Source: Microbacterium sp. B35-30 (GTDB lineage Bacteria > Actinomycetota > Actinomycetes > Actinomycetales > Microbacteriaceae). From it: a stretch of 64,000 bases of DNA. A program made the position numbers and the translations under genes. Positions within the stretch are counted from its first letter, which is position 1. Every line of letters starts with the position of its first letter. Under the pieces are notes generated by a model that did not search any database, was not told where the DNA came from, and saw nothing but the letters and a program-made list of their open reading frames with translations. Positions 31,851 to 39,812 of this stretch are shown here, piece after piece. Location of the stretch: the NCBI RefSeq assembly GCF_010634855.1, contig NZ_MWLQ01000001.1, positions 123,961 to 187,960 of the forward strand, in the 5' to 3' direction.

Positions 31851-32927
31851 ATGCAGTACCGCACCATCTCCAACGGGACGACCTCGTTCGAGGTCTCGAC
31901 CCTGTGCCTGGGCACCATGTTCTTCGGCACGCGCACCGACACCGCGACATCGCTCGAGATCCTCGACCGCTTCGCCGACGCGGGCGGCACCTTCGTCGAC
32001 ACCGCGAACAACTACAACGCCTGGGTCGGCGGCCACGGCCGCGACAGCGAGGACGTGCTCGGCGAGTGGATCCGCCGCCGCGGCGGTCTCGGCGACGTGC
32101 GCCTCGCCACGAAACTCGGCGCCGCGAAGAAGGACCCGGCGCTGCCGCTGCAGACCGTCAAGCCGACGAACTACCAGGGCCTGTCGGCCGAGGTCGTCGC
32201 GCGCGAGGCGCGCCTCAGCCTGCAGCACCTCGAGATCGACCGCATCGACGTGCTGTACGGGCACGTCGACGACCGCGAGACCCCGCTCGCCGAGACCGTC
32301 GCCGCCTTCGGGCAGCTGCAGCGCGAGGGCCTCGTCGGCATCTCCGGCATCTCGAACGTCGCGCTCTGGCGCCTCGTCGAAGCGCGTGAGGAGGCGCTGC
32401 GGCAGGGCGTCGACCCGTACGGGGTCGTGCAGCAGGGATACAGCTACGTGTACCCCAGCCCCGCCGCGGGGCGCACGAACGACGTGTCGGCGGACCTGCT
32501 CGACTATGTGCAATCTCTGGCCGCGGGCGCTGTCGAATCCCTGGCCGCAGGCGCCGCTGCCGCCGCGGGCGCTGACGGTCGCCCGCCGCTCACCATCACG
32601 GCGTACTCGCCCCTGCACCAGGGCGCGTTCACGCGCGACGACAAGCCGCTGTGGGCGCCGATGCGCCACGCGTCGAACCGCGAGCGCCTGCGGGTGCTGC
32701 ACGACGTCGCGGCCGAGATCGGCGCGACGCCGAACCAGGTCGCGCTCGCGTGGCTGCTGGGCGGTGCGGTGCCCGTGATCCCGGTGGTCGGCATCTCCAG
32801 CGTCGCGCAGCTCGAAGAGGCTCTGGCCGCCGTTGACCTCGTGCTCGAGCCCGAGGTGCGCGCGCGCCTCGACGCCGCCGACCTCGTGCTCGACGCAGAG
32901 GTGCGTGCGCGCCTCGAGCTGGCGTAA
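31851..32927 (+). CDS. Aldo/keto reductase
   Basis: The 358-residue protein shows the AKR pattern: Asp in FVDTANNYNAW, Lys in LATKLGAA, His in VLYGHVDD, and the C-terminal VPVIPVVGISSVAQLEEALAA for NADPH binding. The gene is odd in two places: a SLAAGAVESLAAGAAAAAG insertion near residue 223, and a 15-residue C-terminal duplication (DLVLEPEVRARLDAA then DLVLDAEVRARLELA, DNA at 32835-32873 and 32880-32918). It is divergent from the MocR regulator that likely controls it. Confidence 0.88.
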   Translation: MQYRTISNGTTSFEVSTLCLGTMFFGTRTDTATSLEILDRFADAGGTFVDTANNYNAWVGGHGRDSEDVLGEWIRRRGGLGDVRLATKLGAAKKDPALPLQTVKPTNYQGLSAEVVAREARLSLQHLEIDRIDVLYGHVDDRETPLAETVAAFGQLQREGLVGISGISNVALWRLVEAREEALRQGVDPYGVVQQGYSYVYPSPAAGRTNDVSADLLDYVQSLAAGAVESLAAGAAAAAGADGRPPLTITAYSPLHQGAFTRDDKPLWAPMRHASNRERLRVLHDVAAEIGATPNQVALAWLLGGAVPVIPVVGISSVAQLEEALAAVDLVLEPEVRARLDAADLVLDAEVRARLELA

Positions 32928-32934
32928 CCGGACC

Positions 32935-32969
32935 GGGTGCGGCGGGCGCTGCGGAAGCCCGCCGCACCC
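32935..32969 (+). terminator. Terminator of the aldo/keto reductase gene
   Basis: Perfect 13-bp arms (32935-32947; 32957-32969) with a 9-nt loop, 8 bp past the stop codon. Confidence 0.8.
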
Positions 32970-33087
32970 GCGCGGCCGCGGGCTGAGGCATCCCTGTTCC
33001 TTGGTCCTCATCTCGGCGCGTTTCCTCAACTGAGGACGTGGCGTTCCCGAATTCGTCGACGCCGGGCATCGCGCGAGGACACGCCAA

Positions 33088-33167
33088 CCTCAGCTGAGGA
33101 CGCGCGGCTCCTCAGCTGAGGACGCGCGGCTCCTCAGCTGAGGACGCGCCGCTCCTCAACTGAGGAC
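33088..33167. repeat. 22-bp tandem palindromic repeat
   Basis: Three exact-spaced 22-bp units start at 33088, 33110 and 33132, with a partial fourth at 33154 and an isolated relative at 33024-33038. Each contains the palindrome CCTCAGCTGAGG (fourth and isolated copies CCTCAACTGAGG). They lie between the ends of two convergent genes. Confidence 0.9.
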
Positions 33168-33171
33168 GGAC

Positions 33172-33194
33172 GGATGCCGTGGGTCGCGGCATCC
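33172..33194 (-). terminator. Hairpin terminator of the HAD hydrolase gene
   Basis: GGATGCCG (33172-33179) pairs with CGGCATCC (33187-33194) around a 7-nt loop, 30 bp past the stop of the minus-strand gene. Confidence 0.6.
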
Positions 33195-33224
33195 TGCCCC
33201 TCGAAAGCCCTGCGGTGCGAAGCG

Positions 33225-34034
33225 CTAGAGCAGCTCGGGGTCCTCGGACTCGACGGGCTCGGCGTCGAGCAGGTCGGCGACCGAGTCCAGCACCTCGTCG
33301 GGGCGGAACGGGTAACGCGCGATCTCGGCCGTGTCGCTGATGCCGGTGAGCACGAGCACGGTGTGCAGTCCCGCCTCGATGCCGGCGACGACGTCGGTGT
33401 CCATGCGGTCGCCGATCATGCCCGTGTTCTCGGAGTGGGCGCCGAGGCGGTTCATCGCCGAGCGGAACATCATCGGGTTGGGCTTGCCGACGACGTACGG
33501 CTCCATGCCCGTCGCCTTCGTGATGAGCGCCGAGATGGCGCCGGTCGCCGGCAGCAGGCCCTCGGTCGACGGACCGGTCGCATCGGGGTTCGTAGCGATG
33601 AAGCGGGCGCCGGCGCCGATGAAGCGGATCGCCTTGGTGATCGCCTCGAACGAGTAGTTGCGGGTCTCGCCGACGACGACGTAGTCGGGGTCGGTCTCGG
33701 TCATGATGAAGCCGGCCTCGTGGAGCGCGGTCGTGAGGCCCGCCTCGCCGATGACGAACGCCGTGCCGCCGGGCATCTGCGACTTCAGGAAGTCGGCGGT
33801 CGCGAGTGCTGAGGTCCAGATCGACTCCTCCGGCACGATGAGGCCCGAGGCGCGCAGCCGCGCCGACAGATCGCGCGGCGTGAAGATCGAGTTGTTCGTG
33901 AGGACGAGGAACGGCACGCCCTGCTCGCGCCACTGCTGCAGCAGGGCGGAGGCCCCCGGAACCGGGGTGTTCTCGTGCACCAGCACGCCGTCCATGTCGG
34001 TGAGCCAGCATTCGATATCAGACCTCGTGCGCAT
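33225..34034 (-). CDS. nagD: HAD-IIA family hydrolase (NagD-like phosphatase)
   Basis: The 269-residue protein shows all HAD motifs: nucleophile pair in LTDMDGVLVHE, FLVLTNNS, Lys in VVGKPNPMMF and the acidic motif MIGDRMDTDVVAG. The C2-cap insertion (about 85-195) matches the NagD/AraL subfamily that hydrolyses sugar or nucleoside monophosphates. ATG 34034 (MRTRSDIEC) is preferred over ATG 34058. Confidence 0.9.
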   Translation of the reverse strand: MRTRSDIECWLTDMDGVLVHENTPVPGASALLQQWREQGVPFLVLTNNSIFTPRDLSARLRASGLIVPEESIWTSALATADFLKSQMPGGTAFVIGEAGLTTALHEAGFIMTETDPDYVVVGETRNYSFEAITKAIRFIGAGARFIATNPDATGPSTEGLLPATGAISALITKATGMEPYVVGKPNPMMFRSAMNRLGAHSENTGMIGDRMDTDVVAGIEAGLHTVLVLTGISDTAEIARYPFRPDEVLDSVADLLDAEPVESEDPELL

Positions 34035-34096
34035 GCGTTCCAGGCTATGCCGTGGCATGGCATGAGCAGGTGTCGCGCGGGCGTAGGGTCGATCCC

Positions 34097-35038
34097 GTGA
34101 CGTGGGATCCCCGCAGCCTTCCCGACCTGGCGGGTCGTGTCTATCTGGTGACCGGATCGAACGCCGGCCTCGGCTATTTCGCGTCCGAACAGCTCGTGCG
34201 TGCGGGTGCCCGGGTGCTCATGTCGGCCCGCCATCCCAACCGGCTGTCGGCGGCGCGCGCCGCGATCCGGCGGCGGGTTCCGGATGCCGCACCCGACGCG
34301 ACCGAGCCGCTCATCCTCGACACCAGCAACCTGGCCTCGGTGCGTTCGGCGGCCGCGAGCGTGCGGGGCAAGGGCGGCCTGGACGGCGTCCTCCTCAACG
34401 CCGGCATCGTCCATGCGCCGAAGTCGCGCGAGACCACCATGGACGGGCACGAGGTCGTGTTCGCGACCAACGCGCTCGGGCACTACGCGCTCGCCGGAGA
34501 GCTGCTCACCGCCTTGGCACAGGCATCCGGTCGCATGGTCTGGCTGGGGAGCATGTCGACCTCGCTCACGCCCTACGACCCCGTCGACCCGCAGCTCGCC
34601 GACCGGTACACCGCCTGGCGCGCGTACGTGCAGTCGAAGGTCGCCACCGCCGCACTGGGCTTCGAGGCCGACCGGCGCCTGCGCGCGGCCGACATCCCCG
34701 TGGCGAGCGTCGTCGCGCACCCGGGGTATTCGACGGGCGGCAGGACGCCCGGCATCGTCGGGGTCAACGAGCCCTCGCGCGCCAAGCGGTTCCGCGACAA
34801 CCTGCAGGCCGCGATCGCGCAGTCGAAGGAGCACGGCGCGTGGTCGCTCGTGCGCGCGCTCACCGACCCCGAGGTCGAGGGCGGGGAGTTCTGGGGGCCG
34901 CGCACCGGCTCGCGCGGCGAACCCCGCCGGCAGACCGCGGCCAAGATCACCCGTGACCCGGAGGTGGGCGCACGTCTCTGGGACTTCGCCGAGACGGCCA
35001 CCGGCGTGCACTGGCCGTTCGAGGTCGCGGCGCGCTGA
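34097..35038 (+). CDS. Short-chain dehydrogenase/reductase (retinol-dehydrogenase-like)
   Basis: The 313-residue protein has the nucleotide motif VYLVTGSNAGLGYFAS, LNAGIVH, catalytic Ser near WLGSMSTS and the YVQSK catalytic pair. The C-terminal extension PRTGSRGEPRRQT is typical of the RDH11/13-like branch of bacterial SDRs. GTG 34097 is the likely start. Substrate unknown. Confidence 0.88.
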   Translation: MTWDPRSLPDLAGRVYLVTGSNAGLGYFASEQLVRAGARVLMSARHPNRLSAARAAIRRRVPDAAPDATEPLILDTSNLASVRSAAASVRGKGGLDGVLLNAGIVHAPKSRETTMDGHEVVFATNALGHYALAGELLTALAQASGRMVWLGSMSTSLTPYDPVDPQLADRYTAWRAYVQSKVATAALGFEADRRLRAADIPVASVVAHPGYSTGGRTPGIVGVNEPSRAKRFRDNLQAAIAQSKEHGAWSLVRALTDPEVEGGEFWGPRTGSRGEPRRQTAAKITRDPEVGARLWDFAETATGVHWPFEVAAR

Positions 35039-35085
35039 CCTGCGTGGGGAGCGTTCGCCCGTAGATCGCCGCGGCATCCGTCGCC

Positions 35086-35135
35086 GTGTGGCTACGGCGA
35101 GCAGTAGCGCGTGTGGCCACGGCGAGCAGTCGCGC
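35086..35135. repeat. 25-bp direct repeat
   Basis: Two abutting units (35086-35110, 35111-35135) differ at two positions and begin GTGTGGCTACGGCGAGCAG / GTGTGGCCACGGCGAGCAG. They lie in the 304-bp gap after the SDR gene. Confidence 0.85.
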
Positions 35136-35256
35136 GTTCGATGTTCTGTCCCGAAGGCGCATGTCCCACTTTCCACCGTTCAAGGCGGCGCTTGCGGCCG
35201 AAGCTGGGACATCAGCGACCGAAATCGGGACACGATCGACCCAGACTTCGGATGCC

Positions 35257-35324
35257 GCGGAACCGCGAGTGACGCGGAACCGCGAGTGACGCGGAACCTC
35301 GGATGCCGCGCAACCGCGGGTGAC
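35257..35324. repeat. 17-bp tandem repeat, four units
   Basis: Units start at 35257, 35274, 35291 and 35308. The first two are identical (GCGGAACCGCGAGTGAC), the third and fourth diverged. They end 18 bp before the 3' end of the DtxR-type gene. The rest of this gap has no credible gene. Confidence 0.9.
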
Positions 35325-35342
35325 GGGCGGGGCCGCGTGCGC

Positions 35343-36050
35343 TCAGGCCTCGGGGTCGGCGCTGAGCCACACGGCGGTGGCGGCGGCGGGCGGCAGAGAC
35401 ACCTCGGCGGCACCGATCCGCAGAGCCGCGGCGTTCCCGACGCCCCCTCCACTCGCCGCCGGCGCGTCGAGCGGAGCCTCCGGGTGCGTCGGCCCGATCA
35501 CCGTCACCGTCGCCCCGACCGCGACGCCGGCCGACTCCACGGCCCGCAGCAGTTCGGGGTCGCGGTCGCTCACGCGCAGCACGCGGCCGACGTGGCCCGC
35601 CGGCGCCCGGCCGAGCAGCACGAAGGGCTCGCGGTGGACATGGCCCGCGGCATCCGGGATCGCATCGCCGTGCGGGTCGAAGCGCGGACGCCCGAGGCGC
35701 TCGTCGATGCCCTCGAGCAGCCGGTCGCTGAGGGCGTGCTCGAGCACCTCGGCCTCGTCGTGCACCTCGTCCCACGCGTACCCGAACTCGCGCACGAGCC
35801 ACGTCTCGATGAGCCGATGGCGGCGGATGATGGCGGCCGCGCGCCGCTCGCCCTCGGCGCTCAGTGACACCGGCCCGTACGGGCGGTGGGTGACGAGCCC
35901 CTGAGCCGCGAGCTTCTGCACCATCTCGGTGACGCTCGACGGCGCGAGCCCGAGCTCGCCCGCCAGCTGCGACGGCGTGATGCGGTCGTCCTGCCACTCG
36001 GTGTGGTGGTAGATCGTCTTGAGGTAGTCGTCGACGGCAGGAGAGGCCAC
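35343..36050 (-). CDS. mntR: DtxR/MntR-family metal-dependent repressor
   Basis: The 235-residue protein has the DtxR winged helix (DDYLKTIYHHTEWQDDRITPSQLAGELGLAPSSVTEMVQKL), the metal/dimer domain (LIETWLVREFGYAWDEVHDEAEVLEHALSDRL, with metal-ligand His/Glu residues), and a C-terminal SH3-like FeoA domain (about 150-235). GTG 36050 is the start. It lies 22 bp downstream of the Nramp gene in the same direction, and two palindromes precede that gene, so manganese-responsive repression of uptake is the likely role. Confidence 0.88.
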   Translation of the reverse strand: MASPAVDDYLKTIYHHTEWQDDRITPSQLAGELGLAPSSVTEMVQKLAAQGLVTHRPYGPVSLSAEGERRAAAIIRRHRLIETWLVREFGYAWDEVHDEAEVLEHALSDRLLEGIDERLGRPRFDPHGDAIPDAAGHVHREPFVLLGRAPAGHVGRVLRVSDRDPELLRAVESAGVAVGATVTVIGPTHPEAPLDAPAASGGGVGNAAALRIGAAEVSLPPAAATAVWLSADPEA

Positions 36051-36072
36051 GGCTTCAGGGTACCGGCGGCCG

Positions 36073-37515
36073 TCACGCCCCCGTGAGCACCAGGAACAGC
36101 AGCACGCCGTTGAGCGCGATCAGGAAGACGGATGCCGCGATGCCCGCGATCGTCGTCCACACCCGGTTGCGGAACCCGCCGAGCACCTCGCGGTTCGCGG
36201 TCAGCGCCACCAGCGGCACCAACGCGAACGGGATGCCGAACGACAGCACGACCTGGCTCAGCACCAGCGCCACGGTGGGGTCGAAGCCGATCGCCAGGAT
36301 GATGAGCGCCGGGATGAGCGTCACGAGGCGGCGTGCGAGGAGGGGCACGCGGATGTGCAGCAGGCCGTGCATGATCTCGGCGCCGGCGTAGGCGCCGACC
36401 GACGTGCTCGCCAGCCCGCTCGCGAGGAGGCCCACCGCGAACAGGGTCGCCACGAGCGGACCCAGCCCGGCGTACAGCGCGGCGTACGCGCCCTCGAGCG
36501 AATCCGTGCCCGGCACCCCGGCCAGGTTCGCCGCGGCCAGCAGCAGGATGCACAGGTTCACGGTGCCGGCGATGAGCATCGCGATCGACACGTCCCACTT
36601 CGTCGCGCGCAGCAGGCGGCGGGTCGGGATGCCGCGCAGCTCGGCCAGCGTCGCGTCCGGCGCCGACCGGTCGCTCAGTGGCTGCGTCTGTTCCGGAGCG
36701 CTCGCACCCCGGTCGTTGAGCGAGTCCTCATCCCGGTCGTTGAGCGAGCGAAGCGAGTCGAAACGCCCCGTACCGACGTCTGACGATGCTTCCGGGCGTT
36801 TCGTCTCGCTCGTTCCTCGCTCGCTCAACGACCGGGGATATGGTCGGGGCGCGAAGCGGTCCCGTGCCAGGGCACTGTGCGCATAGATCGCGTGCGGCAT
36901 GATCGTCGCGCCCAGGATCGAGGCGGCCAGCAGCACCGAGTCCGTGCCCTCGAAGCGCGGCACCAGGCCTGCGACGACGCTCGCGCCGTCGGGCGGTGCC
37001 ACGAACACGCCGAACGAGAACCCGATGGCGATGATCGCGAGCAGGCCGATGATCACGAACTCGAACGGTCGCGGCCCGCGGCGCGACTGGATCAGCAGCA
37101 GCGTGATCGACACGGTGCCCGTGATCACGCCGCCCCAGAGCAGGGGGACGCCGAACAGCAGGTTCAGTGCGACGGCCCCGCCGATCACCTCGGCGATGTC
37201 GGTCGCCATCGCGACGAGCTCGGCCTGCAGCCAGTACGCGCGGCGACCCCATTTCGAGCGGATGCGGAGCCCCAGGGTCTCGGGCAGGCTCCGACCCGTC
37301 ACGATGCCGAGCTTGGCTGACAGGTACTGGATGAGCCAGGCCATGACGTTGCCGAGTACGACGACCCAGACCAGGAGGTAGCCGTACCGCGCGCCGGCGG
37401 TCATATTGCTCGCGACATTGCCCGGGTCGAGATACGCGACGCCGGCCACGAGGGCAGGCCCGATCAGCCAGGCCAGGCGCGGCATCGATGCGCGGCGGGC
37501 GGGAGCTGGCGGCAT
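36073..37515 (-). CDS. mntH: Nramp-type divalent metal (Mn2+) transporter with repeat-encoded loop
   Basis: The 480-residue membrane protein imports Mn2+ with protons. The metal-binding helix 1 motif YLDPGNVASNM and helix 6 motif GATIMPHAIYAHS are intact, and about 11 helices are visible. Between helices 6 and 7 is an unusual about 45-residue hydrophilic insert (about residues 225-270, SLSERGTSETKRP...SLRSLNDRDEDSLNDRG) whose DNA is the genome's dispersed GTTGAGCGAGCGAAGC repeat. ATG 37515 is chosen because GTG 37542 lies inside an operator box. It precedes and probably is cotranscribed with the DtxR-type regulator. Confidence 0.9.
   Translation of the reverse strand: MPPAPARRASMPRLAWLIGPALVAGVAYLDPGNVASNMTAGARYGYLLVWVVVLGNVMAWLIQYLSAKLGIVTGRSLPETLGLRIRSKWGRRAYWLQAELVAMATDIAEVIGGAVALNLLFGVPLLWGGVITGTVSITLLLIQSRRGPRPFEFVIIGLLAIIAIGFSFGVFVAPPDGASVVAGLVPRFEGTDSVLLAASILGATIMPHAIYAHSALARDRFAPRPYPRSLSERGTSETKRPEASSDVGTGRFDSLRSLNDRDEDSLNDRGASAPEQTQPLSDRSAPDATLAELRGIPTRRLLRATKWDVSIAMLIAGTVNLCILLLAAANLAGVPGTDSLEGAYAALYAGLGPLVATLFAVGLLASGLASTSVGAYAGAEIMHGLLHIRVPLLARRLVTLIPALIILAIGFDPTVALVLSQVVLSFGIPFALVPLVALTANREVLGGFRNRVWTTIAGIAASVFLIALNGVLLFLVLTGA
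36707..36840. repeat. Dispersed repeat carried in frame within mntH
   Basis: CCCGGTCGTTGAGCGAGCG is followed, 60 bp on, by the inverse form GTTTCGTCTCGCTCGTTCC, so the block is a hairpin element as seen between genes at 58935-59011. Its length keeps the mntH frame open on both sides. Confidence 0.9.
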
Positions 37516-37533
37516 CCTGACATCTTCGGCAGT

Positions 37534-37577
37534 TTTCGGCACACCGAAACCATAACCTTTTTTCGGCTCACCGAAAA
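37534..37577. promoter_or_regulatory. Two MntR-type operator boxes upstream of mntH
   Basis: TTTCGG-CACA-CCGAAA (37534-37549) and TTTTCGG-CTCA-CCGAAAA (37560-37577) share TTTCGG-N4-CCGAAA. They are AT-rich islands just upstream of mntH, as expected for a metal-dependent DtxR/MntR repressor. Binding is inferred. Confidence 0.75.
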
Positions 37578-37582
37578 GTGGT

Positions 37583-37864
37583 TCCGGTCATTGAGCGAGG
37601 AGCTCCAGCGACCGAGACGAAACGGGATGACCGGCTCGGTCCCGGTCGTTGAGCGAGGGAGCGCCCGAGACGAAACGGGATGACCGGCTCGGTCCCGGTC
37701 GTTGAGCGAGGGAGCGCCAGCGACCGAGACGAAACGGGCTGACCGGCTCGGTCCCGGTCGTTGAGCGAGGGAGCGCCAGCGACCGAGACGAAACGCCTTG
37801 GGCTTGCGAGAAGGTCTGAGGCGTTCGTCTCTGCGTTTCGACTCGCAAGCTCGCTCAACAATCG
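37583..37864. repeat. Tandem block of the dispersed repeat
   Basis: Four units containing TTGAGCGAGGGAGCGCCAGC begin at 37591, 37649, 37702 and 37761, spaced 58, 53 and 59 bp, with ACGAAACGGGATGACCGGCT between them. The right end turns to the inverse form near 37833-37864. It separates the divergent mntH and rRNA methyltransferase-like genes; no ORF here is credible. Confidence 0.9.
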
Positions 37865-37907
37865 GCAAGGGCGCGGGGCGGGTGGTCGGCGCGGATAGCC
37901 TGGGCCG

Positions 37908-38585
37908 GTGACCTCGCCCGCCCCGCCCGCCCCGGAGCCCGCCGAGTCGACGCCGGCCGAGCCGACGCCGGCCGAGCCGACGCTTCCGGTCGGTGTGGGG
38001 CCGTGGCCGGGCGGGCCCGACGCGTGGCCCGACGACCCGCGGTACGACCCCGAGCTGCTCGCGAACGGCGATGCGCGCAACGTCATCGATGCCTACCGCT
38101 ACTGGACGATGGACGCCATCGTCGCCGACCTCGACACGCGGCGCCACCCGTTCCACGTCGCGATCGAGAACTGGCAGCACGACATGAACATCGGCTCGAT
38201 CGTCCGCAGTGCCAATGCGTTCCTCGCGGCCGAGGTGCACATCATCGGCAAGCGTCGGTGGAACCGTCGCGGCGCGATGGTCACCGACCGCTACCAGCAC
38301 GTGCGCCACCACGAGACCGTCGAGGACTTCGCGACGTGGGCGGATGCCGTATCTCTCCCCGTCATCGCCATCGACAACGTCGAGGGCTCCAAGCCGCTCC
38401 CCGCCGCCGACCTGCCCGAGCGGTGCGTGCTGCTGTTCGGTCAGGAGGGGCCCGGGCTCTCGCCGGAGGCGCTGGCCGCGGCATCCGCCACCGTCCAGAT
38501 CGAGCAGTACGGCTCGACGCGCTCGATGAACGCCAGCGCCGCGGCCGCCGTCGTCATGTACGAGTGGTGCCGCCGCTGGGCGTGA
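37908..38585 (+). CDS. TrmH/SpoU family RNA methyltransferase
   Basis: The 225-residue protein has the SPOUT motifs: IGSIVRSANAFLAAEVHIIG (motif 1), LLFGQEGPGLS (motif 2) and IEQYGSTRSMNASAAAAVVMYEW (motif 3), forming the trefoil-knot SAM site for 2'-O-ribose methylation of tRNA or rRNA. The first 25 residues are a Pro/Glu repeat (PAEPTPAEPT), encoded by 15-bp tandem repeats. The target nucleotide is unknown. Confidence 0.92.
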   Translation: MTSPAPPAPEPAESTPAEPTPAEPTLPVGVGPWPGGPDAWPDDPRYDPELLANGDARNVIDAYRYWTMDAIVADLDTRRHPFHVAIENWQHDMNIGSIVRSANAFLAAEVHIIGKRRWNRRGAMVTDRYQHVRHHETVEDFATWADAVSLPVIAIDNVEGSKPLPAADLPERCVLLFGQEGPGLSPEALAAASATVQIEQYGSTRSMNASAAAAVVMYEWCRRWA

Positions 38586-38597
38586 GCCCTCGGTCGA

Positions 38598-39812
38598 TCA
38601 GGCGGGTGCCGCGCTCAGGGCGGCATCGCCCGTCGACGGCGTCGCGACCTCGACTCGGCGGGTACGCGGCGTGAACGCGAACCGCGCGAGATCCGACACG
38701 ACCCCCGCCGCGCGGGCCCGCGAGGGCATGAAGCGCAGGAAGAACACCAGCCGCAGCATCCAGGCGAGCGCACCGGTGAACGGGACACCGTACAGCTCGG
38801 AGATGCCGCGGCCGAGGCCGAACGAGGCCGCGCGGCCCAGCCCTCGATACGTGAAGACCCGGGGCGCCTTGCCCCTCAGTCTCCGTGCGATCGCGCGGCC
38901 GATGTGGTCGCCGCCCTTCATGGCCCAGAGCGCGTTGGCCGGAACGGGCTCCCCGCTCTTGGGGTGCTCCACCCGCGCACCGTCGCCGGCCGCCCACACG
39001 CCGTACCTGACGGCGAGCGTGCGTCCCGTCCGCAGTCGTCCGCGCTCGTCGCGCCACGGGTCGAGCCCCGGGAGCTGCACGGGACGCTGCCCGGTCGCCG
39101 CGACGACTGTCGCCGTGGCGAGCGTGGTGCCGTCGGACAGCACCGCCGTCGTCGGCGTGACCTCTGTGAGACGCACGCCCCGCAGCACCCGTACCCCGAG
39201 GCGGTCGAGCTCCTTCTCGGCGCGCGCCACCAGCCCCGGCTGATCGGACCACTCGCCGAGGATCCGGCTTCCCGAGTGCACGAGGGTCACCGGATGCCCG
39301 CGGTCGGCGATGGCCGCCGCCAGCTCGGCGCCCGCGATCCCGCCACCGGCCACGACGACGGGAGACCCCGGAACCGACCCGAGGTGGTCGGCGAGCGCGG
39401 CGATCTCGTCCGGACCCCGGAGCGTCCGGCCGTACTGCTCGAGCCCGGTGACCTCCGACGCCGGCTCCCTCGCTCCAGTGCCCACCACGAGGTGGTCATA
39501 GGTCAGCACCTCGGCCGCCTTCTCGCCGCGCCGGTACGACACCGACTGGTGGACGGTGTCGATGCTCAGCGCACGGCCATCGATGATGCGGGCGAGCGGC
39601 ATCGCCTCCGCGAGGGGCGTGGCGACGCGATCGGGATCGATCATGCCGGCGACGAGTTCGCCCGTGAAGCCGTGGAACCGGTGTGCGCGATCGGCCGAGA
39701 TCACCACGATCTCGAGCTGCCCGCTCGAGAGGTCGCGCCCGCGCCGGCGGGCCAGCGTCGCGTACGTGTGCAGGGTCACGTAGCCGCCGCCGAGCAGCAC
39801 CACGCGGGTCAT
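38598..39812 (-). CDS. FAD-dependent pyridine nucleotide-disulphide oxidoreductase (NDH-2-like)
   Basis: The 404-residue protein has an N-terminal FAD dinucleotide fold (VVLLGGGYVTLHTYATL), a second fold (VVVAGGGIAGAELAAAIADRG), ATG motif VVAATGQRPV, and FAD-ribityl motif YGVWAAGDGARVEHP. The C-terminal stretch ELYGVPFTGALAWMLRLVFFLRFMPS is a membrane-binding segment as in type II NADH dehydrogenases. It is coupled by ATGA overlap to the acyl-ACP-reductase-like gene, so it may regenerate or use electrons from the same lipid pathway. Confidence 0.85.
   Translation of the reverse strand: MTRVVLLGGGYVTLHTYATLARRRGRDLSSGQLEIVVISADRAHRFHGFTGELVAGMIDPDRVATPLAEAMPLARIIDGRALSIDTVHQSVSYRRGEKAAEVLTYDHLVVGTGAREPASEVTGLEQYGRTLRGPDEIAALADHLGSVPGSPVVVAGGGIAGAELAAAIADRGHPVTLVHSGSRILGEWSDQPGLVARAEKELDRLGVRVLRGVRLTEVTPTTAVLSDGTTLATATVVAATGQRPVQLPGLDPWRDERGRLRTGRTLAVRYGVWAAGDGARVEHPKSGEPVPANALWAMKGGDHIGRAIARRLRGKAPRVFTYRGLGRAASFGLGRGISELYGVPFTGALAWMLRLVFFLRFMPSRARAAGVVSDLARFAFTPRTRRVEVATPSTGDAALSAAPA

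Noticed and set aside
33000..33224. CRISPR-like regularity of the CCTCAGCTGAGG repeats
   Set aside because: Period is 22 bp with no variable spacers and no cas genes; it is a simple tandem repeat.
36707..36840. Insertion sequence or frameshift in mntH
   Set aside because: No transposase or target duplication is visible, and the frame remains open; the insert is the dispersed repeat, not an IS.
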